From: Lolium rigidum
Lineage: Eukaryota; Streptophyta; Magnoliopsida; Poales; Poaceae
Length of the DNA stretch: 64,000 nt
Reading direction: 5' to 3'
Assembly: GCF_022539505.1 (NCBI RefSeq)
Contig: NW_025900914.1
Coordinates: forward strand, 1-64,000
Shown: positions 36,151-48,774 of the stretch, in pieces
Numbering within the stretch: position 1 is the stretch's first letter
How the letters are laid out: each line of letters opens with the position of its first letter
Translations under genes and position numbers: made by a program
The notes under the pieces: generated by a model
What the model was told of the DNA's origin: nothing
Database searches by the model: none
What the model saw: only the letters and a program-made list of their open reading frames with translations

Positions 36151-38984
36151 AAACTGCAGGTCTCAGATTCTACTCTGCTTTTTTGTTCCTGGATTTACTT
36201 TCTTTTCCTGCTTTTTTAGGGTGCGAAAATGTTGGAGGTTTTTTAGGTTGATTTTTTCTGGCTTCAGGGGAGGAAATGGTGTGGATCACTGGATCCTAGT
36301 GCTCCCGTCTCCACTAGCTAGTTGCCCAGCTCGGCGCCTCATCTTTTTCAGTTTCTCTTTGCGCAAGAAGGTGCTTGCTTGGGAGGAGGAATATTCATCG
36401 GTATTTCGTGCGTGTAATAATCGTGAGGATTGATGGGCATAGTGGAAGAGGAGCGCCTAGTGCACGCCTAGCTCGTGAGCGATATGGTACTACTTTGGCT
36501 CAAGTAGTGTTAAACAACGTTTTTGTTGCACAAGATATATACTCAGCGTGCGACTTTTGACTAAGTTTATAAGCCTTATTTATTAAAACGAAGGAAGTAA
36601 TGTGGTATTTTCGAAAAACTTAAAACGGAGGCCAAACTACACATGTCCCTTTATTTGCACATTTTCAAGACTATTAAATTTGCCAGATTTTGTCAATTTC
36701 GTGTAGCCTAGAGTACAAATTAGTTTGCATTGAGATTTGGCACCATTGTAGCATACATCATTGGCTACATTAAGATTTTGTTCCAGACTTTTCTGCGAAT
36801 TTTGAGTATTTGAAAATAAAGAGGTACATGTAGCTCGGCTTCCAAAGCGCCACACTCAGTATCTTTGGAGTACTAAAAGAAATAGGATGCAAATATTGGT
36901 TTTATATGTACATGCAATTATATGCAAATTTGTTTGAATATTTTTTTTTCATACTTAACATTGTTTTCAAAACAAGGTACTCGATAGTTCATCTCTACCG
37001 GTGGCAGTTCCACTGTGGGGGATATTTAACTATTCTTGTTAGTTTTTGTGGGTAGAGGGGCTCTTTGGAACGTAGGAGTGAAAACACCACAAGAAAACGA
37101 AAGCAAAGAAATCGAACAAGTTTGCTCTTAAAAGTAGAGGATTGTAAAACACGGGAAAAGTATAAGAATGGTTATTTGGCCTCTTTGGATTGTATGATTC
37201 ATGTTTTTTTCCTATGGATTGCCTTTGAACCCATAATAAAATGGCGTCACCTAAATTTCTATGGATCGGATTCATGGTGTCTCAGTTCCATAGAGATTTG
37301 AACATATGGTCCATGCTGAGGAGAGGCGTTTTGGGACCTGGAAGCATATGGTCCCGATTTTGAAATAAACATTATAAGTGATTAAAAATTGACAAAAAAA
37401 ATTGCCTCAGAAAGTTGTTTCACGGAAACCCGATATTTCTTGGCTCGTTTGTAGAAAAATCAGCGTTTTAAAAAGCTTCTTGCAATATATTTCTTTTTTT
37501 ACATAAGATACGGAAAAATGTTATTTTTCATGAAACTTGTGGTGCACACATAGAATTTTGAGACATACGTGTCACATTTTTTTGTTTTGAGTTATCTAAA
37601 TGTTTTTAGATATTTTTGTCCGGCAGAAGGATATGCACCAAAGATTAAAATTGAATTTCCATGGTTGAGCCTCTTTCTTGGACTCAGTTATCCACAATGT
37701 TTTAAGTAAAGAAGAAACGTATGGCTCTCTCATGGTTCGTATTAAAACGGGTATTCAAGATGCAGCGCGTGTTGTGCCAACTCACATACGGAGCGTGACA
37801 AGCACCGCCCGCACTCCTACTCCTAGATCATCGTAGTCGTAGTTGGCCGGGTTTCGTCATAGAGGAAAGTGGCCGGCCAAGAACCTAGCGTGATCGCCCA
37901 ACTGTCTGCCCCGAACAAGAGCGGCTTCGCTCACTGCTGCGCTAAGCTCACACATCGGCCGACGTCGGCGTGGTGACCGAACTCCACGTCTCCATCTCGT
38001 TGCCGTTCCTACCGGCTGAATCGCCCATAGTTTAGCCCCGCCCAGCACCGACAAAGGCTATCGGATTCGGAATCTAGGAGAGGGAGCGGTATGATCTGGT
38101 CCGCACCGAACCGTATCATGCATGCTGGTCAAAAGCCCTCGGCTCGTGGTAATGTGGTCACGGCACGACACGAGGCAGCTAGTCCTGGAATGTATTCACA
38201 AAAAAATAAAACAGTCCTGGAATGTGAATGATTCCTCGAAGTCACGTCGCGTCGGCTGAGCCAGATGTGCTGGTCTCATGGGTTGGCAATGTCAAGAACG
38301 CGCACGGCATGTGGTTTACCGGTTCACCATGGCAACTATTGCGAGTCAAACTGTTGCTGCTTTGGATAAGAGAACCGGGTTGGTAGTAAGTACTCTATCT
38401 CCGGCCAACAGCGTCAATCCAAAAACGGTTCTAATCGGTCCTCTGCTTCTTCACCGTCAGAGTACTCCTCTTGGCTTTGTGAAAAAAAATACACGAGAAA
38501 CGAACAACGGATGTCTTCCAGGTGTTTTCAGGAACGAAAACCTTGTGACAGAAATCGAGATAAGAATTCAGAACTACCAAGATCAACGGTATCAACTGCC
38601 AAGTTGGAGACCCAACATAGCTTTCGTGGACATATGCGCACGGAGCCAGGTCTTCACGACGCATTACTGCCCAAGCCTGAAGAAGTGCAGCACACAACGG
38701 TGAACCGCACTGTCAAGAGCTTAACATGTGTTACTTCTACAAACTGAAGATCGTACGGGATTCACATCATCGTTGTGAGGCTGTATCCAAGACCACGAAT
38801 GCAAGAAATCAACTTGTTACAGACAAATGAGATCAGCGGTGATACGCAGCAAGGACATCACTAGTTGAAATAGTGTTTAATCACTTCAATCTACAGGATA
38901 TTAACTCACAAGTACTCTTTCTCTCTCTTCTTCTCAGTAAGTAATTCAGACGCAACCCTCCACTGTTATTCTGATGATTAAGTA
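36151..38984. other. Intergenic region without a supported gene
   Basis: No reading frame with recognisable motifs. A Stowaway-like right end (TTATTAAAACGAAGGAAGTA) ends near 36599. The 37770-38060 stretch is GC-richer, and 38278-38703 is open on the plus strand but has no domain or supporting codon signal. The remainder is AT-rich. Confidence 0.5.
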
Positions 38985-39111
38985 CTTCCTCCTTCCCATG
39001 AATGTTGTCTAAGATTTGTCAAATTTTAGATGTATCTAGATGCTATTTAGTGTCTAGATATATTAAAATTTTAACAAATCTTAGATAACCTTCGTGGTGG
39101 GACGGAGGAAG
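38985..39111. mobile_element. Stowaway-like MITE, 127 bp
   Basis: CTTCCTCCTTCCCATGAATG at the left and GTGGGACGGAGGAAG at the right, flanked by TA. The inner arms (AGATTTGTCAAATTTTAGAT and its inverse) pair over most of the length. Confidence 0.88.
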
Positions 39112-39209
39112 TAATTCAGATGAGCTTATGTACCAATAGTAACAAAGAAATACCTAAAACTTAACAAAGCAATATCTAAAGCACCAGTAGAGATATATGA
39201 CAGGAATAA

Positions 39210-39528
39210 CTTTTTTTTTGCGAAACACATATGCAGACAGTCACACATACGTACATACATTCAACCCTATGAACGAACGAACGAATGCACGCACACCCTA
39301 TCCCTATGAGCACCTCCGAGAGACTAAGTCCAAAAAACTGATCCAGCGGGTCTTGAAATTGACGAAATCACCATGAACACCTCACTGTTGACTCGCTATC
39401 GACGGGAATGTTGCCTCCTAGTGAAGAATATTTCACCTTTTAATGAGACACCAAAATGTCAAATCTGTGATTTGAACCACTGTCCTCCTAACCATCCAAC
39501 CAAACAACCAAAGGTTGGTTCTCATACA
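39210..39528 (-). mobile_element. Au-type SINE
   Basis: On the minus strand it starts near 39528 with a tRNA-like head. A GGTTAGGAGGACAGTGG stretch is followed by a B-box-like GGTTCAAATCAC (about 39465-39476), and the body has TCTCGGAGGTGCTCATAGGG (about 39306-39325). It ends in an A-run (plus T9 at 39211-39219). The flanks carry ACAGGAATAA on both sides (39200-39209 and 39529-39538), a 10-bp target duplication. The body matches the Au SINE of grasses as I know it. It is transcribed by RNA polymerase III and moved by LINE enzymes. Confidence 0.85.
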
Positions 39529-39566
39529 ACAGGAATAAATGTTGAGTCCCCAATTAACTACAACTA

Positions 39567-39687
39567 CTCCCTCCGTCCATGTCCAATATTTGTCTAAATT
39601 CACATGTTATCTAGTATATACTAAAAAGTGTCTAGATACATCTAAATTTAGACAAATTTGCGACATCCTTTTTATGGACAGAGGTAG
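39567..39687. mobile_element. Stowaway-like MITE, 121 bp
   Basis: CTCCCTCCGTCCATGTCC at the left and a decayed GGACAGAG at the right, TA flanks. Inner arms with TGTCTAAATT and AATTTAGACA pair. Confidence 0.85.
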
Positions 39688-39961
39688 TATCAAAAGAAGG
39701 TCCAACAAGCTGACACTATCACTATCACCAAGCTTAATGCAATGGATTAGTTCTGATATAAAGATATATGCATAGGCGGGTCCACATGTGCAGTCTAATG
39801 AAGCTAAAGCCAAAATTATAACTGAGGTAGCATGCCAGCTATTCTGGTAGTACTGCCCATAACGCCCTCGGGGAATATCACCAGGTTTAGTTCACTCTAT
39901 TTGTGCTGAATACCATGTCAAGTGATACAACCAGCAAGCTTAATTAGTAGTAAAACTAGTA

Positions 39962-40198
39962 CTACCTCCATACCGGATTAATGGGCAATTACGCACTTCG
40001 AGAAACAAGTTTGACTACTAATTTGGTCAATAAAATGTAAGATATATATCACAAAAATTATATTATTGAAAACATTTTTTGAATGCGAATCCAACGGTAT
40101 AGATTTTGTGGCATATATCTCATATTTTGTTGACCAAATTTATAGTTAAATTTATTTCTCGAAATACGTAATTGCCCATTAATCCAGTATGGAGGTAG
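39962..40198. mobile_element. Stowaway-like MITE, 237 bp
   Basis: CTACCTCCATACCGGATTAA is mirrored by TTAATCCAGTATGGAGGTAG. The left flank is TA and the right flank has drifted to CA. It stands downstream of the TPR gene. Confidence 0.88.
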
Positions 40199-41150
40199 CA
40201 CCTACAAAAATAAGATGTTGGGAGCTCTCCCTGCTTCTAGTTATAGTCATAAAGAAAAACTTGTCAATAGCCCCCTTCCTACCAAATTTTTGGGCAAACA
40301 TATCATTGGCATAGCACGGAAGTTCGACGTCCCTGGTTAGCAGGAGTACATTTGACCTGGAGTTAGCAGAGAAGGCTTTTCCCTAGCTCATGAAAAGAAG
40401 TCAACATAAATGTTCGTCGACTGCAAAACAACCATTTCATCACAAAAATAACACCATACAATATTTGCAATTGGAATGTATGTGACTGACGCAATGATCT
40501 TCAAATATGAAAGCTAACTTGATCCTTTATGCAGTATATATTTTGGTCAAAATCATAATTTCACACTCTCTGGAGATCGGGATAATACTGGTAATAGAAA
40601 CTCATTATAACTAGACAGCTAGCAGTTACGCACAAGTTCAAAATTTGTAACACTACAACTATCAAGGTACACTTCTACATTTACAATTCATAGAGGAAGC
40701 AGCATTCACATCTTACAAGCATATAGACGATGCCAAAAATACAATGTTCCCAGAACCTATATGTTCTAATTAAGCCTCACGTTAAGACCCAAGGCTTGAG
40801 AAATGTTAATTGAACATACAAATGCTTGAGAACATAGACATAAAGATCAGGCAAATTCATCAAGGTCTCAAATAATGCCACCATTTATGCAAAAGATTTG
40901 TGTCTCCAATAGCAAGGTCATACCAATATCTTGATGTTACTACCATGGAAAAAAGCTAGAACTTAATGAAGGCTTCATATCAACATATAAACTCTTGAAA
41001 TAAGTTTAATACAATATATGATCATACAATACCAATCAAAGAATATACTGTGTAAAGATGTCATGATGGTGCTTCATAACAACACAGTTGCAAATGATTC
41101 CCCCAAAGCCACAAGTATAGTAGTAAAAATAATATGAAGTAACTCACAGT
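40199..41150. other. Intergenic / 3' flank of the TPR gene
   Basis: AT-rich sequence with no reading frame or repeat that I recognise. Part of it is likely the 3' UTR of the gene whose stop is at 41208-41210. Confidence 0.5.
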
Positions 41151-41207
41151 TTCCATGTCAGGGATGGATTACAGTGATAGTACATAAGGGAACTTGGCGA
41201 AAAATCC

Positions 41208-42708
41208 CTAGTCAGCCATTTTGTTCAACCGATGAATCATACTCCTGGCGAGCCTATTACTGGGGTCAATCTTGAGAACCAAACGCAGGTCATCTGCCCC
41301 AAGCCTGTATTTCTCGCTGCTCTCGTATAGGAGAGCCCGCTGCACTAGCACAGACACATTCTCCTTATCTTGCTCTAGCACCTGCACAGTACATAAAACC
41401 AGCATAAATAACACAGGGGAGGCCTCCCAGTAGATACGGGTTAGGAAGTACTACATTACAGAGACACTGGAATACCTTGGAACAGTCGGCAATAGCCTTC
41501 TTATACTCGCCGACCTCCTTGTAAGACGAGGCCCTTGACGATAACACCTCCGCAATGCCAGCATTTTTGCCAGTCTTCTCGATGAGCAAAACAGCCCAGG
41601 ACAACCATTTGATAGCATCAGCATACTGGCCACCCTTGTAATTGTCCATTCCCTTTGCCTTGGCAGCAGATGCTGTCAACCCAGACGGTGGTGCTGGTAG
41701 CCCGTCCAGCTCTGTGGTTGTGCCACCGCTGTCACCACCAGCAACATAGTCTGACTCCACGTCCACCCAGTCATCCATCTCACCAAACATGTCACCACCA
41801 CCATTGCTCGCTGCAGAAGCAGCTGGTGCAGATGAAGGGAACAGCGTGTCAAAATGATCCAGGCCAGAGTTCACCGCAGGCGCCGGAGCGGGTGCAGGTG
41901 TAGGAGGAGTAGCACTGGATGGCTTCGGGGTACTCTGGAAGCTACTGAATCCAGCGCCGGCACTCTGGAAACCGCTGAATCCCGCGTCGACGCCCGAACT
42001 CACGCCCTGGAACGCGGCAAATCCCTGGTCCGGTTTGACCGAGCCTGCCTGCTTTGCGGCATTCATAGGCTTGGCCGCGAAGGGATCGATGGAGCCGAAG
42101 GGATCCTTCTTCTGCCCCATGGGCTGCTGAGCTGCGGCAGCCGACGCCATGCCCACGGGCTTCATCGGTCGGCCACCAACCCCGTAGCCAGCTGAGGCCA
42201 TGGGCGCCCCGGTGGTTTTCGGGAGCGTGCTCGCCATGCCGCCCATCGAGAAGGGAGCGCTGTTGGTGCTAGGGTTGGCGCCTGCCGGCCTGGAGGGCTG
42301 GGATCTGAGCGGCGCGTTGGACTGGGCGCGGGTGGAGCCGAGCGCGGGGCCGAGGAGGTCGCTGAAGAGGTTGGGGTTGTTGGACTGGGGGAGGCCGATG
42401 CCGGAGGAGGGCGCGGTGGCGCCCCAGCTCCGGCCGGAGATGTCGCCGACCATGGAGACGGGCCCGGATCCGAGCGCCGAGGCGGCGGCGGGGGACGGCT
42501 GGTGGGTCCAGGACGTCTTGGCCGGCTGGTGTGACCATGTGTTTGTTGTGGCGGCTGGCCTCGGCGAGGGGTTGGTGGGGCGCTGGTCGCGGAGGGGGCG
42601 GGAGGCGGAGGAGCGGGAGGAGTTGGCGCCGAAGTCGAAGTTGTAGGAGTCGAAGGAGGTGGTGGTGGTGGGGCGGGAGGAGGATCGGTCGCCGGAGTAG
42701 GAGTTCAT
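41208..42708 (-). CDS. TPR protein with Phe- and DPF-rich disordered N-terminus
   Basis: Two exons, 41476-42708 and 41208-41381, GT-AG intron, 468 aa. Residues 1-330 are low-complexity (Ser, Pro, Ala, Gly) with FSDLL, two DPF motifs (KKDPFGSIDPF, around residue 200) and three AFQ/GFQ/SFQ units around 235-265. DPF and similar short motifs are known ligands of clathrin adaptors, so a trafficking role is possible but only inferred. Residues about 350-468 are TPR-like (KAKGMDNYKGGQYADAIKWL, then YKEVGEYKKAIADC, then YESSEKYRLGADDL), a protein-interaction module that often binds chaperones. The second exon completes the last repeats and ends MAD. I do not know its gene name. Confidence 0.85.
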
Positions 42709-43310
42709 GGTGGCCGGCGACGGGGAAGATCTGCGGGGAGAGGAGAGGAGAGACGAGGCGATGGGGGTGGCTCTCCTCTCTCCTTTTTATTTTTTTGTTA
42801 TTTTGTGGTGCCTCGTTGCTTCCTTCCATGGGAGCTGCGGTGGGAAGCATTATAGGTAGGTAGGTGCCGCCAGGAAGTGTGCGCTGTCGCCTGTCGGGCC
42901 TGGTTGTTGGGCCTCATTTTATTGGTTTGTGCTGGGACTAATTTTCCTCGGTGAGATTCAAACTTTTTCTGTCCCAATTGTTCAGTGTTATGCTTTTTTG
43001 GGCAGCTTCTCATCTTTGGAGTGCACACTCCACAACGTCGTGGGATCTTCTCATGGTTCCTGCCCCACACCATGTCTTCCCATAAATCGGCGTTACGGTG
43101 TTGTTTGGTAACTTGCCTAATGTTAGTTCAACAGAATGGGAGTCGCAAGTTGACAATTTTAGGGGAATCTTGCCTCACTTTACAAGTGTATGACAAGTGG
43201 GACGTAATTGTTGGAAAGAATAATCTTGCCTAACCCCATGTATGGCATCCTCGGTCAAACTTAATATCAAACCAAATAGCTCCTAGGCCTTCTCAGTGGA
43301 TTAGTGAAAG
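42709..43310. other. 5' UTR and upstream region of the TPR gene
   Basis: The purine/pyrimidine-rich tract GGGGAGAGGAGAGGAGAG (about 42737-42754) is likely 5' UTR. No clear TATA box was seen. 43060-43310 has no recognised element, and the transposon nest starts after it. Confidence 0.45.
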
Positions 43311-43731
43311 TTCAGAGATGATAAATCTAAAGGGGGTGAATAGGTTTCTACAAATTTTAATTATTTCTTTGCAATGTTAGGCTTTGTGAAATATAATGGT
43401 GAGCCTAATGCAAACTAGGTGAAGCACCCTATATGATGATACAAGTAACTCGAGCATGAATGCTCTCACAGACAAATATATCACAAGTAAGAGTTCGGTT
43501 AGAAATAACCGATAACACGCGGAAGCTTTATTCCCGTGTTTCCTTCCTTTGCAAGAAGGTACGTCACGTTTGGAAAGATGAGGGTCTCACGAAGGATTCC
43601 CCAACGCCACGAAGGCTCGCCTTCTTCTCCCAAGCCTATCCCACGAAGGAATAGCTCTTCTCACTTGTGGTAGACTTTGAGGCAGCCTCCAAACCTTCAC
43701 AATCTAGTCAGGAGCAAATCCACAGCCCGGA
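43311..43731 (-). mobile_element. Copia-like element, left fragment of a split copy
   Basis: This and 56791-58227 are the two sides of one host sequence: both carry the CCGGA duplication of the Tat-type insertion between them. No coding domain is visible here. The content (AAAGGGGGTGAATAGG near 43333) resembles LTR or untranslated sequence of SIRE/Maximus-type copia elements of grasses. The family name is uncertain. Confidence 0.55.
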
Positions 43732-44116
43732 TGACATAGGCATCCCAAATGGGCCTGCCAAAGATAGTACCCGGGGTTTATCGAAGGCCCACTACCCGAA
43801 GAATAAGAAGGTTCGAGAGCCCAAGATATGTTAAGGAAAGTAGAATTGTAATAGGAAGTGTTGTTTGATAATCTGGCGGGATGAGTTAGAAACCGTCCCG
43901 GACTCTGTAACTTGTACAAAACGAAACCCTCGGCTCCACCTCTTATATAAGGGGGGAGTCGAGGGACGAGGAGATCATCGAATCATTGTCTGCAAACCCT
44001 AGTTTTCATAATCGTCGAGTACTTTTCAGTCGAAACCTTCGAGATCTACTTGCCCTCTACTTCTAACTAAACCCTAGCCTACAATCCATAGGCATTGACA
44101 AGTTAATCCCTTGTCA
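43732..44116 (+). repeat. 5' LTR of the Tat-type element
   Basis: 385 bp, starts TGACATAGGC and ends CCCTTGTCA. The TATA box TATATAA at 43944-43950 is the expected core promoter. Confidence 0.95.
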
Positions 44117-44118
44117 AT

Positions 44119-44136
44119 TGGCGCCGTCTCGTGGGA
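44119..44136 (+). promoter_or_regulatory. Primer-binding site
   Basis: TGGCGCCGTCTCGTGGGA, two bases after the LTR end. This is the usual start of reverse transcription in this group. Confidence 0.82.
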
Positions 44137-44162
44137 ATTAGAGGCGTAAGGATCCGATCTCG

Positions 44163-46635
44163 ATGGCACGTTCAAGATCTTCGACATCGTCAACCGGAAG
44201 CAACACTATGGATCGAGGTAAACGGATCGCTCATCGGTCTTGTTGATTTTGTTCCTCACCCACCCTCCCGTTTGGATGCATATGCGTATCTGGCGGAGCC
44301 CTTGGAGATGACGTTCGGAAGGTTTCACTTTCGCGTCGAGAAGGAAGGATCGTATCGTGTCGAAATTCCGATTTCGTCGGGATCGTCGGCGATCGATTCT
44401 GGTTTTTCAAGCTATGCATCGTCAACTGAGTCAGAAGGAGAAACTTCGGCAACACGTTACGTCGGCATCGAGCAAGAGAGAAACTCGCCAAGATCTTCGG
44501 CAACACATCATTTGAGTCATCCGCGGACTCATATATAAGCGATGGCTCAAGCGATGTCGACGAGTTACGACTTCATCGACAAATCTCTCACGGTGGGCAA
44601 GGTCTTCATCAATCTCAACAATGATGTCACCAAACCCAATATAGATCGGAGTACAAAATATCATCGGATTTATGCTATCGACAATCAAGAGGAAACATCA
44701 GAGGCTTTCGACGATTTGGGTAATCCTTTTGTCGATCCCTCAGATCTAAGGAGAGGTATGGGCACTAAATATGTCGGGCCCACACCACGCGTCAGAGTTC
44801 AACTTCCACAGGCAGCCTAGGACAGAGCGGCAAAAGCCCTAGATGGGTCGGAGCCAATGACGACAACAGCTACAGACTCGAGAACCGCAAGCTTATCAAT
44901 ATAGGCTCGCACGAACCGCTCGAGAAATAGAAAAACAGACAGTCGAGTTGAACGGGAGAAAGGAGGCGGCTTCGCATCCGGCAGGAGAAGGGCGGATCTA
45001 AGCGGACAATCTAGAGTTTCGGGTGATAGCCACGGGGAGGCTCGGAACGAGAGGAAGATCAAGGTTACAACACATACCCGAAGCAGTAAAGAGAGCACTT
45101 GGTTCAAAACCTCGACATGTCCTTTATGTCGATAGATACAAGAGGAAATATTATCCCTAAGACACCAGAAGCTGGGTATATGGCGACACAAGCTTACATC
45201 CTCGCATCCAGGCCACCCCTAGGAGATCCAAGGGAAACATTATACAATATGGCGTTAGCAGGGGTTGGAGCTATGGGGACAGCGTTCGTAGCAACGCCTC
45301 CCGAAGGAGCGGCAAGGCAAAATAGTCCACGACCTGCGGCGGCAACGGCGGCGGTTCCCGAAGGACCAAGCGGAGCAAGAGACACAGGAGCACAAGCAAG
45401 AGTCGATAGAGCGAGACAAAGCGGAAGGGATCATCGGCAATCCCCGGAGCTTAACGACGAGGATATGTGCGGCTTGCCGTGCTTCACAAGGAGAGTACGA
45501 AAAACTCGAGTCCCGTCGGGATTTAAGTTGCCCGATCACTTCAAAAAGTTCGACGGCCTGCAAGATCCAGAGGATTGGCTAATTGATTACCTCGAGACGG
45601 TGAAGCTAACCGGAGGAACTAGAGCAACGAGCCATGCAAAGTATTCGAGTGCACTTAAGTGGAGCCGCACGATCTTGGATCAAAAAACTTCCGCCGGGAT
45701 CCATCGACAGCTGGGAAAGTTTCGAGGATGTATTCGTCAAGAACTTCAGGTCCACGTGCAAAAAACCTGCGTCGTTAGAAGAGCTGAGGGCATGTCGACA
45801 AAAACCAGATGAGTCAATGAGAAAATATATCCAAAGGTGGAACATCATAAAAAACTCGGCAGAAAATATATCTGACGAGAGAGCAATAGAAGCGTTTGTC
45901 GCAGGAATTAGGCGTGGAGATTTTGTCGAGGACTTGGGAAGGACCAATCCAAAAACAGTATCCGCGTTGATGGAGATAGCAAATAGATGGGCAGACGGAG
46001 AAGACGCCGTCCACAATAAACGACACAGGTCGCCAGAGGAGGACCGTGGTCGAAATTATCAATCGAGGCGACGATTTCCTCGGCAGTACCAGAACTACGA
46101 CGCTCCAGGGCAAATTTCGGCTGGATTCCGAGCCAGCGCAGGAGGAAATAATAGAGATGATTATCAGAGAAGTAATGAGCAGAGAAGCGATAACAGAGAC
46201 GACTCCCGCAATAGACAAAATAGTGGGCCAAGATTTCCAAGACCTTTCGTGTCCCCCGAAGAAATGCTAAATGGACCGTGCCAGATGCACTTCTTCCTCG
46301 ACAGCAACGGGAAAAGACAGTCAGGGCACCTGCAGAAAGACTGTCGAAATTTTCGAGCAATGTTCGGATACGCGGAAAATGCTCACGCTCGAGCAGCACG
46401 GAGAAACCCTCGGGAGCCCGGGAGCGAAGTTCACCTACCGCCACCTCCCGCGATTACGGACGACAATCGGCATCAGCTCGGAATAGCGGCAGCACCTCCA
46501 CCACCACCTTACGTTGATCCTAACTCAAACGGAGCGAGTGTCGATGATTCGAAGGGAAGGCCGTCCAACGGAACTCAAAAAGTAATCTCGAGACAAGTGT
46601 TCATGGCGGAGAAAATGCCTCCACCAACGAGTTGA
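44163..46635 (+). pseudogene. Gag of the Tat-type element, broken
   Basis: The start is probably the ATG at 44163. Pieces in different frames follow in order: a segment with LVDFVPHPPSRLDAYAYLAEP (about 44235), a segment with KSLTVGKVFINLNNDVTKP (about 44582), the Retrotrans_gag domain (about 45520-45960, with DPEDWLIDYLETVKLTGG and then AARSWIKKLPPGSIDSW), and a zinc-finger-like segment with CQMHFF...GHLQKDC (46281-46343). Frameshifts lie near 44215, between 44530 and 44580, and near 45625. The stop before protease at 46633-46635 may be natural or a lesion. Gag builds the particle that packages the RNA. Confidence 0.8.
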
Positions 46636-46719
46636 GTACCTCAATTGGTCGGGGCAAGACATCGGCTTCACCATAGCAGACCACCCGCAGCAAGTTCCTC
46701 GACCAGGGCAGTCAGCACT

Positions 46720-47190
46720 TATTCTGCCGGCAGTTATTGCGGGCTTTGATGTTTCTCGAGTATTCATAGATGGTGGCAGCAGCTTAAACCTTATGTATGC
46801 GGATACATTGAGGAAGATGAACATATCCTTAGCAAACTTGAAGCCAACGGACACAAGGTTCCACGGCATCACACCAGAGAAACCAAGTTACCCATTGGGA
46901 AAGATCAACCTCGACGTTCAGTTCGGAACCCGAGAAAATTATAGAATCGAGAAACTGGAGTTTGAAGTCGTGGATTTTCCATCACAGTATCACGCTTTGT
47001 TGGGACGACCAGCATATGCTAGATTCATAGCAGTACCACACTATACATACCTGTTATGGAGATTGCCTGGACCCAAGGGACCAATCACGGTCAAAGGGAG
47101 TTTCGCCTTAGCTGATAAGTGCGACAAGGATTTCCATCGGTTATCGAAACCTTCGGGATGCAAGCTGAATACTTGGCGTCGAAAAGCATG
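46720..47190 (+). pseudogene. Retroviral-type aspartic protease region
   Basis: The catalytic stretch IDGGSSLNLMYADTLR lies near 46767-46814; Asp-Gly-Gly-Ser replaces the common Asp-Thr/Ser-Gly, as is usual in Tat elements. A flap and a second conserved LLGRPAYARF (about 46998) follow. The frame is open from 46793 to 47189, after which it is lost until RT. It processes the polyprotein. Confidence 0.78.
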
Positions 47191-47398
47191 ACCGATTACG
47201 ACGCATCGCCGGACGTTGGAAGACCAAATAAAGAATCAACTTTCAACACGAGAGAAAAATTCTAAGGAGGTGCAGATTCACCCGACGGATCCAAAAAAGA
47301 CGACATCCATTGCAAACAACATGGATATCGCATAGGAAAGCGCGCTCGTCGAGTTCCTCCGTGAGAACTGGAAAATCTTCGCATGGTGTCCAGCTGAC

Positions 47399-48772
47399 AT
47401 GCCAGGAGTACCCGGGGAACTTGCCGAGCACCACCTAAATTTGGATCCAACGAGCGAGACCAATCAAACAACCTTTGCGGCGTTTTCGGAACCAAACCGC
47501 AAAGCTATGCTGTCAGAAATCAATCGACTACAAGAAGCTGGTTTCATCAAAGAGATATTCACAGAAGCCACATGGGTAGCAAATCCCGTGATGGTGCCAA
47601 AGAAAAACACTAAGGTCCTTCGCATGTGCGTCGACTTTACGTGTCTCAACAAACATTGTCCAAAGGATCACTTTCCCCTCCCGAGGATCGATCAGATTAT
47701 CGACTCCACGGCTGGATGCGAACGTCTTTCCTTCCTGGACGCGTATTCTGGTTACAACCAGATCAGGCTAAAAGAAGAAGATGAAGTAAAGACCGCGTTC
47801 ATTACACCTTATGGCGTGTTTTGTTACAAAACAATGCCCTTCGGTCTAAAAAATGCGGGAGCAACATATCAAAGGATGATGCAAAAGTGCTTGGCGACAC
47901 AGATTGGGAAAAACGTGCAAGTATACATCGACGACGTCGTCATCACATCAAAAGAAGGATCAACACTGATAGAGGACCTCAAGGAAACGTTCGACAACCT
48001 CAACAAGTTCCGCCTGAAGTTGAACCCGACGAAGTGTTCCTTTGGTGTCCCAGCAGGAGAACTCTTGGGGTTTCTAGTCTCAGCAAGAGGGATTGAAGCA
48101 AATCCCGATAAAATACAAGCTATTGTAACAATGAGAAAGCCAACAAAGTTGAAAGAGATACAACAGTTAACTAGGCGAGTCGCAGCTCTGAGCAGATTCG
48201 TCGTCAGGCTAGGAGAAAAAGCGTTACCATTTTACGCTTTGATAAAACAAGGAGACAAATTCCAGTGGAACGAAGAAGCCGACAGAGCTTTCGAAGATTT
48301 AAAGCGCAAAATCTCGACACCACCAATCTTGGTGGCACCGAAGGAAAAGGAACCTCTCATGTTATATATCGCAGCCACGCCCCAAGTGGTGAGCACGGCA
48401 CTGGTTGTCGAAAGAGAAGAAGAAGGAAAACTCCACGGAGTACAGAGGCCAGTCTACTTCGTCAGCGAAGTTTTATCGCCGTCAAAACAAAGGTATCCTC
48501 AGTATCAAAAGTTAGCTTATGGAGTGTTCACAACAGCACGAAAATTGCGCCACTATTTTTCGGCACACCCGATCATAGTGGTCAATGAGGCTCCTTTGTC
48601 AAATATACTGAACAATCCAGAAGCTACGGGTCGTGTCTCCCTTTGGGGAATAGAACTTTCCCCTCGGGACATCACGTACGAAAAAATAAAAGCAATCAAG
48701 TCGCAAGTTTTGTCGGACTTCATCGCAGAGTGGATGGAGCTGCAGAACACAGGACCCCCAGACCTGTCGAGA
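47399..48772 (+). pseudogene. Reverse transcriptase and first (degenerate) RNase H
   Basis: Open from 47399 to the stop at 48962-48964. RT shows FIKEIFTEATWVANPVMVPK, DAYSGYNQI, FGLKNAGATYQRMM and the catalytic YIDD at 47923-47934. The first RNase H (about 48330-48720) has IAA where a catalytic Asp is usual (LYIAATP), so it looks inactive. This is known for Tat elements, which carry a second RNase H. The domain start upstream of 47399 is lost by frameshift. Confidence 0.85.
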
Positions 48773-48774
48773 AC

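Noticed and set aside
38278..38703. 141-codon plus-strand ORF in the intergenic region
   Set aside because: No recognisable domain, no codon bias and no start or splice context; kept as unassigned sequence.
42200..42863. Plus- and minus-frame ORFs overlapping the TPR gene
   Set aside because: Alternative frames of the first exon; low-complexity Arg/Gly/Pro composition, no motif.
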